NCBI RefSeq assembly: GCF_022201045.2 | Contig: NC_068558.1 | Coordinates: forward strand, 41,311,501-41,375,500 | DNA from: Citrus sinensis | Taxonomy: Eukaryota; Streptophyta; Magnoliopsida; Sapindales; Rutaceae | Direction: 5' to 3' | DNA: 64,000 bases | In this document: one piece after another, positions 35,729-45,912 of the stretch | How the letters are laid out: each line of letters opens with the position of its first letter | Position numbering within the stretch: the first letter of the stretch is position 1 | Translations under genes and position numbers: made by a program | The notes under the pieces: model-generated | Databases searched by the model: none | What the model saw: the letters and a program-made list of their open reading frames with translations, nothing else | Told to the model about the DNA's origin: nothing

Positions 35729-38700
35729 ATGGCAGGAAAGCCTCTTATGCACGCGGTTCAGTATAATTCTTATGGTGGAGGAGCTGCTGATTTGAAGGTT
35801 CACTTATATTCTTTGGTTATATTTTTGTTTTCAATTTATAGCGATTTTGGCATGTTAAGTTGCTCTTATGCCTAGCTCAAAGATTTTTACAATACTATTA
35901 GTATTAAACAAGGAAGCTAAATAAGGGGTATGAACTGTGGAGTGAAGAATTATTCTCTTTACTTTTATAATTAAGTGATACTGCTTGTTTGTGATCATTT
36001 TTATTTTACTCCTGAAATTTTTTGGGAAATTTTCCTTTTTCTGGAGTTTTAATTTCTGATAATCTTTTTCCATGTTGTAATAATAATACTAAAAGTAAGG
36101 AGAAACCTGTGATTAAATTTCAGCATTGATTTGGGGTGTTAGCATGATAGTATCTTTATACTTTCCCTTTGCAGCATGTTGAACTGTCGGTTCCTACCCC
36201 AAGCAAAGATGAGGTTTTGCTTAAACTTGAAGCAACCGCTCTAAATCCGGTTGACTGGAAAGTCCAGAAGGGCCAGTTACGCCCTTTTTTGCCTCGCAAG
36301 TTTCCTTGCATACCTGGTATATTAGTTTTGCCTCTGATTTTCTGTGAACTGGAATCTTTTAATAACTTTTGTCCTTCTCGAACATACTTTTCATATGATA
36401 AATCAAGTAATTTGTTTTTCATCATACTGAATTTTCGAAATTACTTCAGTTTCTATTTGTTAATTTACTCAAGATGCTATGTGATATGTTTGTGGAGCCT
36501 TATGGTCCATTCCATTGTGCTGTCCTACTCCTATGATGATTTTTGGAATCTTGTTATGGATTTGTCTCCAACTTCTATTTTAAACTTTTTCTGCTTCTGT
36601 TTGATTTTTTATCGGACAAATTACTTGTCATTCAAACGCTATCAACTTTAAAACAGGATATGTTATGACATACATCATTGTATCGTACATCACTCAAGAT
36701 TCAAAGCCTTAAGAAAACTGTTTTTGGATGATACTGATTGATTTTGCGACAAACTTGGATATAGAATACTTGTTGAAAGTTTGCTTTTCTGTTTTATTTT
36801 TTTATCAAATGTCAATGAATTTATTCTGGTTTCTGCTGTATTTGTTTCTCTATGTATAATTTATTAGAACCATTGCATTTCTGCTATTTATTTTGCTGAG
36901 GATTTTTTTTTTTTTTTTTTGAGACAGCAACTGATGTAGCAGGAGAGGTCGTAGGGGTAGGATCAGAAGTTAAAATTTTCAAAGCTGGTGACAAAGTTGT
37001 AGCTTTTCTTAACTACCTCGTAACTGTAAGTTCTTATAGATACTCTTATAGTTTCATCTTATCTTTAATTTGTCTGGATAAATTTCCAGTTGTTGAAAAA
37101 AAATAAAATCTAACAAGTCGGCAACTACTTTATTTTTTTTTCACAAATTCATGCATGCAGTTCCAAATTGGCATCTTCCAAGTTGCTTGTCAAAGTTTTC
37201 AGCCACCAATTTGAATGCAGTCCATGTGCTTCCATAATTCTCAAAACATTGTCTTCACTAACAGTCATAATTCTCAAATTTAGTCAATAAATTTGGTGAT
37301 TAAGCCATCAAATTTGAAGTCGCAATTTTTGACATTTTTTTAATCACATTTTCAACAATCTCCACCATGATTAAAAAAAAAAAATTCATAGTCACTGCTA
37401 CAAAACACTTCCTTCACCAACAGTCATAATTTTCAATATAAAGAATTATCATACTCCACCATAAAGAGTATACCACTTAGAAACAACCATTCTAAGATTT
37501 TTCTCGGCACATGTCGAAATATCCTGCTGAAGTTTATGGTGCAACTTCCATGTTAGCTTTCTTGGAAGTCCGTCAGCCATCGACATAAATTCCACCACAC
37601 ACCCTGCATCAATGCCAACCATACCTTGTGTGCAAATTTTGTGGACGCCGCTAATAATAACATGGTCTCTTTCATGGCAACTTGGAGATTTACATGCCAA
37701 AAGAACTAATCCAATCTCTTAAAAAGAAACTCACCATTTGCGAGAATATCAGTATCTCTTTTACTGATTCTGGAGCAATTTGCCGAATCCGCTCCATCTT
37801 CTTGATAGTATCTCTTATATTATCACTCGTTTTTTTAAGGAAAACTAGGTCAATTTATGTCGATGGCTGACGGACTTCCAGGAAAGTCAACATGGAAGTT
37901 GCACCATAAATTTTAGCAGGATATTTCGACATGTGCCGAGAAAAATCTTAGAATGGTTGATTCTAAGTGGTATACTCTTTATGGTGGAGTATGATAATTC
38001 TTTACGTTGAGAATTATGACTGTTGGTGAAGACAGTGTTTTGTAGCAGTGACTATGAATTTTTTTTTTAATTATGGTGGAAATTGTTGAAAATGTGATTA
38101 AAAAAAAGTCAAAAATTGTGGCTTCAAATTTGGTGGCTTAATCACCAAATTTATTGACCAATTTTGAGAATTATGACTGTTAGTGAAGACAATGTTTTGA
38201 GAATTATGGAAGCACATGGACTGCATTCAAATTGGTGGCTGGAAACTTTGAAAAACAACTTGGAAGATGGCAATTTGGAACTGCATGCATGAATTTGTGA
38301 AAAAACAAGAAAGTAGTTGCCGACTTGTTAGATTTTTGCTGTGATAGTTTGGCTATAAATTGGAGTGTCATTTGATGACAAAAGAGCAACAATGAGCTTC
38401 GGCATTGCTCAAGAAAATGGACATGAAATATTGGCCATGGAGAGAAGCAATCCAAATTGAGAGGAGAGAAATATTCTTAAGCATATAGATATATTGTAGG
38501 AGTATTTGGCTCCTCAATATGGGTACTACGGGTTTGCTTTGTTAAGGGATATTTCTCGGGATTATGTATTTAGGGCTTAGATGAGAGAAAATTATTTCTG
38601 AGAATGTGGTTGGAAAAATTTTTCACATAGTGAATATTTTTCTCTGGTTGTCTTTTGATAACGGCCGTGGTTTTTTCTCCGGATTTGAAGTTTTTCACGT

Positions 38701-40245
38701 AAATTTTGTGTTATGTGATTGGTGTATTCTCCATTTAATTTTTTCTGTTAATTTGTTGCTTGACAAATTGTTTGGAGTGATCTTGAGAGGAAGCTCAATT
38801 TTCTAACACCAGTCAAACACTAAACTCTAAGTCCTAAACTTCCTTCCAATTAATATGGTTATGGTTGCATCTACTAATAATTAATAATATGTGGAAAAAG
38901 CATGTCTTTACATTGCTAAGGTTCTTCACCATGCTAGCAACTGTATTTTCTCTCTGAAACTCTCTGTTGGTACCTGCGATCAGCTGTTGGCGTGAATTGG
39001 ATTTTTCCTTTCTTCTTCTTCTTCGTTTTTTCTTTTTCTTTTGGGTTTCTCTCTGTTTCTTATGGTGCTTGGGTCAATCATGAAAAGCAAGAATGTGCCA
39101 GTATGGGCAATTGAACCCACATCAATGTTTCAAAGATTTTTTTGTTGTCAGATGAGATTCTGAAGGGGGGGAAGAACCCCATGCTGCAACTGTTGGACTG
39201 GGTCTTAGGCATGTACCCCAAATCTCTAGTTATGCAACTAAACTGCAAACTTTTGTTTTGAAGTTTTATTTGTTTTTTGGGCCTTGTAATTGGATACCTC
39301 AGTGCCTACTGCCCTGAACTACTCATTCGACCATATCTTTGGCATGTGAAAGGTTCAGTCATTTCATGCATTTGCACGGAGATGTGACGTTGCTACATCA
39401 GGGTTGCTGCTTCCAGGCTCTTCCTCCTAGTTTTGTGTTAGTTGAATGTGCAACTTATGGAGAATTGATGTTTCACATGTATAACACCATACCATGAATG
39501 TTAGATCTCACATGTCCACTTTGTTTCAGTTATTAATTGTTTTGCCTGATTACAGAATGGAGGTGGACTAGCTGAGTTTGCTGTGGCTAAGGAGAGCTCG
39601 ACAGTTACCAGGCCACCAGAGGTTTCAGCAGCTGAAGGTTCTGGCTTACCTGTTGCTGGTCTCACTGCTCACCAGGCCCTTACTCAATCTGCAGGTGTCA
39701 AGCTTGATGGAAGTGGGCAACAGAAAAACATTCTAGTAACTGCTGCCTCAGGGGGTGTAGGTCACTATGCTGTTCAGTTGGCGAAGCTTGGAAACACGCA
39801 CGTGACTGCCTCTTGTGGGGCTCGCAACATTGAATTTGTCAAGAGTTTAGGGGCTGATGAGGTTCTTGATTACAAGACACCTGACGGGGCAGCTCTAAAG
39901 AGTCCATCTGGTCGAAAATACGATGCAGTGATCCACTGTGCAACAGGGATTCCCTGGTCTACTTTTGAGCCTAATCTGGGCACAAATGGGAAGGTGATAG
40001 ATATCACTCCTGGCCCTAGTGCGATGCTGACTTTTGCTTTGAAGAAACTTACCTTCTCCAAAAAGCAGCTGGTACCACTGCTGCTGATTCCCAAGCGTGA
40101 GAACCTAGATTTTCTAGTTAAGTTGGTGAAGGAAGGAAAGCTTAAGACAGTAATCAACTCAAAGCATCCCCTGAGCAAGGCTGAAGATGCTTGGGCTGAG
40201 AGTATTGATGGCCATGCTACAGGGAAGATCATTGTGGAGCCATAA
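35729..40245 (+). CDS. Quinone oxidoreductase-like protein, tandem copy 3 (CEQORH-like)
   Basis: Exons 35729-35797, 36175-36316, 36928-37019 and 39556-40245 join to 330 residues. Intron 3 is 2.5 kb long because of an LTR-type insertion with a large inverted repeat; splice sites and frame are intact. The protein keeps the family features: MAGKPLMHAVQYNSYGGGAA, LNPVDWKVQKGQLRPFLPRK, ATDVAGEVVGVGSEVKIFKA and the NADPH loop TAASGGVGHYAVQLAK (about residues 163-178). By eye it is the most family-typical of the three copies, so it may best represent the ancestral function (NADPH-dependent quinone or alkenal reduction, probably at the chloroplast envelope). At the exon 3 end, an alternative donor 6 bases downstream (GTAACT then GTAAGT) would add Val-Thr. 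Confidence 0.9.
37091..38808 (+). mobile_element. LTR-type insertion in intron 3 of QOR copy 3
   Basis: The pentanucleotide CCAGT flanks the insertion at 37086-37090 and 38809-38813. Inside, the element begins TGTTGAAAA and ends TTTTCTAACA, so it has TG...CA termini and a 5-bp duplication as LTR retrotransposons do. The right third looks like a Copia LTR: a TATAAATTGG box near 38355, then ACGGCCGTGGTTTTTTCTCC and TTTTTCACGTAAATTTTGTG. No gag or pol sequence is present, so it is a solo LTR or a short non-autonomous derivative. The left two-thirds is a large inverted repeat. The insertion is absent from the equivalent introns of copies 1 and 2. Confidence 0.78.
37106..38335. repeat. Long inverted repeat, arms ~485 bp, 260-bp spacer
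   Basis: The left arm (37106-37591) is inversely repeated as the right arm (37852-38335). Examples: AAATCTAACAAGTCGGCAAC at the left end against CGACTTGTTAGATTT at the right end; GTCAGCCATCGACATAAATT against AATTTATGTCGATGGCTGAC at the inner ends. Mismatches are few and scattered. Transcription through the intron would give a roughly 485-bp double-stranded stem. Confidence 0.88.
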
Positions 40246-40694
40246 CTTCATATGATTTGGTTTATTGTTGAAGTTTTATGTCACTGAAGAATTTGTCTGT
40301 AGGACAAAGCTTATGGCAAATGTGCTGTTTCATCGTGTAATTTCTTTCAACCAGATGCTGTGATTAGATCGTTTGTGTCTATTAGACGATATGTTGTCCA
40401 AGTGATATGTGGATTTGGGTAAATCATTTGACTCAGCAAGGGAAGCAAAACTTCAAATGAGAGCCAGTACAAAATACGTTGCAAAATGTTTTGAGAAAAA
40501 ACAACGTTGCAAAATAAATAGAAATTTAAGAAAATGACTCTTTTGACCAAATGGTTCTTTCCCTCGAGATTGCCCGCCAAAAAGAAATAATTAGAGAGAA
40601 ATACGCCTGTGTTCTCAACGGCGGTTCATGCTCAGCCCATACGACATCGTTCCCTTCTGGGTTTAGTGCCCAGGAGCCTCTTCTCTTTCTCTGC
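40246..40694 (+). promoter_or_regulatory. Short intergenic region between QOR copy 3 and the PPR gene
   Basis: Only about 300 bp separate the QOR stop codon from the first ATG of the PPR reading frame (40551). An earlier ATG at 40534 opens a 19-codon frame ending at 40590 that overlaps the 40551 ATG out of frame. This favours initiation at the next in-frame ATG, 40695. Confidence 0.5.
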
Positions 40695-43403
40695 ATGTTG
40701 ATTCATTTAACAAAGCTCGCCAAACACGGGCTCAGACCTCATGGGTTACATTCTCTTTACAACCTCGTCTCTGTTTCCCTTCTCTCTTCTTACAACCTGA
40801 AATCCCCAGAAACCATAAACGACACCGCGTGTCAAGTGTCTGCTTTGCTTCACAAACCAAATTGGCAACAAAACGACATCCTTAAATCACTTGTTTCTCA
40901 TATGCCTCCACATGCCGCTTCACAAGTTATTCTTCTTCATGGTGAAAACACCGAGTTGGGTGTCCGGTTTTTCAAGTGGGTTTGTAAGCAATCCACTTAT
41001 TGCTACGATGTAAATAGCAGAATCCATTTGTTGAATTTAGTTGTATCTTGTAATTTATATGGGGTTGCACATAAAGCTATTATTGAACTGATTAAGGAGT
41101 GTAGTGATAGTAAAGATGACATTTTGAAGCTAATTGTCGCGCTTGATGGATTGAGCAAGGATGGGTTTAAGCTTAATTACCCTTGTTATAGCTGTCTTTT
41201 AATGTCTTTGGCTAAGTTAGATTTGGGTTTTGTTGCATATGCAGTTTTTGTAAAACTGATTGCTGATGGTTTTGTTCTTAGTGCTATTGACTACAGAAGT
41301 GTGATTAATGCTTTATGCAAGAGTGGACTTGTACGTGCTGGTGAAATGTTCTTTTGCAGGGTTTTGAAACATGGGTTTTGTTTAGATACTCATATTTGTA
41401 CTTCTTTGGTGCTGGGTCATTGTAGAGGAAATGATCTCAAAGAGGCATTCAAGGTGTTTGACGTAATGTCCAAAGAGGCCAGTTATAGACCCAATTCGGT
41501 CACATTTACAACTCTGATACATGGTTTATGTGAAGTTGGTAGGCTTGATGAAGCTTTTTCTTTAAAGGATGAAATGTGTGAGAAGGGTTGGCAGCCAAGT
41601 ACTCGCACCTACACTGTACTTATCAAAGCTTTGTGTGATATTTCATTGACTGATAAAGCCTTAAGTTTGTTTGATGAAATGGTTGTGAAGAGATGTAAAC
41701 CAAATGCTCATACTTATACTGTTTTGATTGATAGGCTTTGTAGAGAAGGGAAGATTGATGAGGCGAACGGAATGTGTGGAAAGATGCTACAAGATGGGCA
41801 TTTTCCTGGCGTGGTAACTTACAATGTGTTGATTAATGGATATTGTAAACAAGGGCGGATTATTGCTGCTTTTGAGCTACTTGCTCTTATGGAAAAAAGA
41901 ACCTGCAAACCTAATATACGTACCTACAATGAGCTTATGGAAGGATTGTGTAGAATGAATAAATCTTACAAAGCAGTTCACCTATTGAAACGAGTGGTTG
42001 ATGGTGGCTTATTTCCTGACGAGATTACTTACAATATTTTGGTCGATGGATTCTGCAGGGAAGGACAACTCGATATAGCTCTAAAGATTTTTAATTCAAT
42101 GAGCATTTTTGGTCTTGTACCAGACGGCTTTACTTTCACCTCAATAATTGATGGGCTCTGCAAGCTGGGAAAGCCAGAGCTGGCAAATGGATTCTTTGGT
42201 TTGATGGTAAAGAAGGGAATATCCCCTGATGAAGCAACAATTACAGCCCTAGCTGATGGGCATTGCAAGAATGGTAAAACTGGAGAGGCATTAATGATTT
42301 TTGAGAGGATGGTTCAGAATACTGATCTGAAAACTCCTCATGTTTTAAACTCATTTCTTGATGTTCTCTGCAAAGAAAACAAGTTGAAGGAGGAATATGC
42401 AATGTTTGGAAAGATCCTAAAGTTCGGTTTAGTTCCATCTGTGGTGACTTACACAATTTTAGTTGATGGGCTCTTCCGAGCAGGTAACATTGCCCTTGCC
42501 ATGAGCATGATAGAAGTGATGAAGTTAGCTGGCTGCCCCCCCAATGTCCACACGTACACTGTTATCATTAATGGACTGTGCCAAAGGGGCAGATTTAAGG
42601 AGGCGGAAATGCTTCTCTTTAAAATGTTTGATTTAGGAGTATCCCCTAACCACATAACATATTCCATTTTAGTGAGAGCACATGCTAGTACTGGTAGATT
42701 GGATCATGCCTTTAAAATTGTGAGTTTCATGGTGGCTAATGGTTGTCAACTCAATAGTAATGTATATTCTGCACTATTAGCAGGGCTAGTTTCTTCAAAC
42801 AAGGCTAGTGGAGCGCTAAGTATTAGCACCAGTTGTCATTCTGATGCTAGTTCATCACGGTTGGAGCACGATGATGATGATTATGAGCGTTCTTCCAAAA
42901 ATTTTCTAAGGGAAATGGATGTTGAACATGCCTTCAGACTCAGAGATAGGATCGAGAGCTGTGGTGGGTCTACAACAGATTTTTACAACTTTTTAGTCGT
43001 GGAATTATGCAGAGCAGGGAGAATTGTTGAAGCAGATCGCATAATGAAAGATATTATGAAATCTGGCGTGTTTCCTGCCAAGGCCATTACTTCTATCATA
43101 GGATGTTACTGCAAGGAGCGGAAATATGATGATTGCCTAGAGTTCATGAACCTAATCCTCGAAAGTGGATTTGTTCCCTCTTTCGAATCTCATTGTACGG
43201 TGATCCAAGGTCTTCAGAGCGAAGGGAGGAATAAGCAAGCTAAAAACCTGGTTTCTGACCTATTCAGATACAATGGCATCGAGGAAAAAGCTGCAGTTTT
43301 ACCTTATATTGAGTTTTTGTTGACGGGAGATGAACTTGGCAAATCTATTGATCTTCTGAATCTAATTGACCAAGTACATTATAGACAGAGACCAGTTATC
43401 TAG
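40695..43403 (+). CDS. P-class pentatricopeptide repeat protein, probably mitochondrial (At3g07290-like)
   Basis: A single uninterrupted frame gives 902 residues from this start, or 950 from the upstream ATG at 40551. I prefer 40695 because the protein then begins with a basic, acid-free, Ser/Leu-rich stretch (MLIHLTKLAKHGLRPHGLHS...) typical of a mitochondrial presequence, and because a short overlapping frame disfavours 40551. Some 15 or more 35-residue repeats follow, with typical cores such as TYTVLIKALCD, TYNVLINGYCKQGR and TYTILVDGLFRAGN. An acidic low-complexity insert (HDDDDYE) interrupts the array near residue 725. There are no E, DYW or SMR domains, so this is a pure P-class protein. 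Such proteins bind organellar RNA in a sequence-specific way to aid stability, splicing or translation; the target is unknown. Lack of introns is normal for the family. Confidence 0.9.
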   Translation: MLIHLTKLAKHGLRPHGLHSLYNLVSVSLLSSYNLKSPETINDTACQVSALLHKPNWQQNDILKSLVSHMPPHAASQVILLHGENTELGVRFFKWVCKQSTYCYDVNSRIHLLNLVVSCNLYGVAHKAIIELIKECSDSKDDILKLIVALDGLSKDGFKLNYPCYSCLLMSLAKLDLGFVAYAVFVKLIADGFVLSAIDYRSVINALCKSGLVRAGEMFFCRVLKHGFCLDTHICTSLVLGHCRGNDLKEAFKVFDVMSKEASYRPNSVTFTTLIHGLCEVGRLDEAFSLKDEMCEKGWQPSTRTYTVLIKALCDISLTDKALSLFDEMVVKRCKPNAHTYTVLIDRLCREGKIDEANGMCGKMLQDGHFPGVVTYNVLINGYCKQGRIIAAFELLALMEKRTCKPNIRTYNELMEGLCRMNKSYKAVHLLKRVVDGGLFPDEITYNILVDGFCREGQLDIALKIFNSMSIFGLVPDGFTFTSIIDGLCKLGKPELANGFFGLMVKKGISPDEATITALADGHCKNGKTGEALMIFERMVQNTDLKTPHVLNSFLDVLCKENKLKEEYAMFGKILKFGLVPSVVTYTILVDGLFRAGNIALAMSMIEVMKLAGCPPNVHTYTVIINGLCQRGRFKEAEMLLFKMFDLGVSPNHITYSILVRAHASTGRLDHAFKIVSFMVANGCQLNSNVYSALLAGLVSSNKASGALSISTSCHSDASSSRLEHDDDDYERSSKNFLREMDVEHAFRLRDRIESCGGSTTDFYNFLVVELCRAGRIVEADRIMKDIMKSGVFPAKAITSIIGCYCKERKYDDCLEFMNLILESGFVPSFESHCTVIQGLQSEGRNKQAKNLVSDLFRYNGIEEKAAVLPYIEFLLTGDELGKSIDLLNLIDQVHYRQRPVI

Positions 43404-44640
43404 TTCAATTTGCATTGCAATGCTGATGCTTGTAAATTTTTTACAATAGCCAGAGAGAAATTTCTCAAGAATGTTCATTGTTGTACATGCACTTTTTTGG
43501 AAATTTCGAGTTTATTCGATAATTAGACCTTAATCACATTGTAAGGGAGAATGATATTCATGTAACCAAATTTATATGATTAAGACTCGACCATTGTTCC
43601 ATAAAAAATCTTATAATACATTTGTGACTAAGGATTTACACAAAGCAATTTACAATGAAATAGGTTAACATCAGCATCAGTGATTTAATAGAGAATATTT
43701 TGAACAAATCGACAAAGAAAGATGCACGTAACCAAATTTTATAATAATCAAAATTAAGACCAAGATTGTCCGTATTCTTTTGCCTTAACCAACAGCTTTC
43801 TTGGCTAGAATTCTTGAATTAGACAATTGGTAATTTGGCATCTCCTTACAAATTACCGAATTAATGTATCTGACAAAACTTATTTTCCAAGATTTGTCTG
43901 AAAGATTTCGCTTAATTAACTTGTAATTAAGCTAGAAATTTCCTTCAGGTTTTTTGCTTTTAACACGCGTCAGTTCTAGATCCCGAAAGCACGAGTGTTC
44001 TATACTTTCTTTGTTACCGTGGCCAATTCCCATCGATCCGGTTCCGGATTCCCGACCCCATTGTTACGCGCTTCAAGTCAATGGCCCGAATCCTGAACCG
44101 CATCAACCACAAGCCAAACTAATGACCAAGGATACCAGGCAACACCTGAATTCACTATAATACCCACACAATTATCCGAAATCACTCTTCAGTCCCATCT
44201 CATGTACCTTCAACCCCTCGTCCTTATCCATTAAGTAGGGTTAATATCGTCAACAAGAACAAAAAATTCCCGTAATATCCAAGTAGTTGAGGGATGGTTC
44301 AGTCATTTCGTACCGATGAATATTTTATCGCCCCGGGGACCACCTCCCTTCCCCACAACCACCAAGCATTTCTTCGTTTCAATTTTAAAACGAATAAAAA
44401 AATTTAAAATTTTTTAGAATATTTTAATAATTAAAAAAAAAAACAAATATTTGGTTTCTTCTCCTTTGCTTCTTCTGCGGAATCCTCTTTCATGGCTTAA
44501 CCAGTAATCCAAAAATTCTCTCTCCATAAATTTTATTTTCTTCCATTTTCTTGTTTCCAACGAAATTGCTTTAGCCATTGTTGGTGATCTCTTTCTTTTT
44601 CTCCTCAGATCGTTGATATAATTATTATTGTTATTATCTA
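43404..44640 (+). promoter_or_regulatory. Intergenic region and presumed promoter of the MHK-like gene
   Basis: Nothing coding is supported. The stretch 43960-44350 is GC-richer. From about 44450 a CT-rich sequence fits an untranslated leader, with a likely first noncoding exon ending AAGCATCAATGG at 44654 before a GTGAGT donor. A leader intron then runs to an acceptor at 45623. Confidence 0.5.
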
Positions 44641-45704
44641 TCAAGCATCAATGGGTGAGTCGATCTTTTTACTTTTGTTGATTTTATTTTTTGTGTATTT
44701 TAGCTCTTCAATTTAGAATTTTTATTCTGATTTTAGTTTCAGCTGTAATCCTTCTGCTTCATTGAAATGCAGTTGGAGTTTTCAGTTAATGAAACTGTGT
44801 GTGGTTGCCGAGAGAACGGCTTTTGTTTTCTGTTGCTTTTTAGCTTATAAGAAAAGCTTTCAGTGACTAGCGGTGGTCGTTAATAATAAGTTTACTTCAG
44901 AATTTTGATTCTTTTTCCTCCTTCCGCAATTTCTCAGCTACCGAAAGAAACTTTTATAGAGAAAAAAAGGGAAAAAAAATATCAATTGATGATTTCGGTT
45001 GTGGTTTTGCTTTTTTTTTTTTTTTCTTTCGTTTAAACCAAAAAATAGGAATACATATTGTTCAAACATTGAGAATAACTTTAAAATTTAAATTATTTAC
45101 TATTATCCTATTACAATTTTTTTTCTTTTTTCTTTTTTTAATCATCAGATTTGAAATTCTCGATTTATCTCTTTTCTTTCTGTCCTTTTTTTTTTGGGAA
45201 AATTAAGTTCCTGAGTTGGTAAGCTGGTGATGTTATTTATCTTCATCATATTTTATGAAAAATATCAATTAATTTGTGTTAATGGTAGTAATTAATATTC
45301 ACTGACCAGTGATTATCATATGACCTTTTGATAAATTTCTTTTAAATCTCTACACTGTCTGGTATTTGTAAATATAAAATATATTTTATTGTTGCTGGAA
45401 TCGACGACCGGATCCATAGTTTTAAGAGTAAACTGGATTAAAGCAGGCTCATATCAAGTTGTGTATTTCCTCATATTTGGTAACTCTCAGTTGTGTGTTT
45501 GGCGCTTATACTGAAAGATTTGGGCCGTGTGAGTTTTATTGATTGATGATCTATTTTTTGCAGCTATGTCCTAGATGCTATTGGAAATGGATTTTTGCAT
45601 TAAATTGTCTTCTGTTTGTGCAGGAGTTCTACTGAAGGACTCATGCAGTGGTTCTCTTTAGATGATACCAGCTGATTGCAGCTTGTAGAAGCTGCATCTA
45701 AAGA

Positions 45705-45878
45705 ATGTTGATTATTTTTTGGCTGGTATTCAATTACTTCTACAATGAAAAGTGGGTTCCTTTCGACATCTTACATTTCAAGCTACAGTTTAGCACTAAA
45801 CCTTATACTCAAAATCGTGAGCAAGGCTCTGTTGATATAGTTGATACCTCTATTTGGAGGTTGTTGGAAGTTCATTGA
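45705..45878 (+). promoter_or_regulatory. Upstream ORF of 57 codons in the MHK leader
   Basis: In the presumed leader exon 45624-45920 an ATG at 45705 opens a frame ending TGA at 45878, 34 bases before the kinase start at 45913. Two shorter frames precede it: one begins at the ATG that ends leader exon 1 (44651) and runs about 12 codons through the splice, the other begins at 45644. Such uORFs often lower translation of the main frame. That is inference here because the transcript itself is not seen. Confidence 0.5.
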
Positions 45879-45912
45879 CAAATTTGGTTATAATTTGTAA
45901 CATCTCTAACTA

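Noticed and set aside
37449..37700. 83-codon minus-strand frame in the QOR3 intron insertion
   Set aside because: It lies across one arm of the inverted repeat, resembles no protein family I know and is interrupted in the other arm.
42029..42667. Minus-strand open frames inside the PPR gene
   Set aside because: They are shadows of the strongly coding plus strand and have no independent family match.
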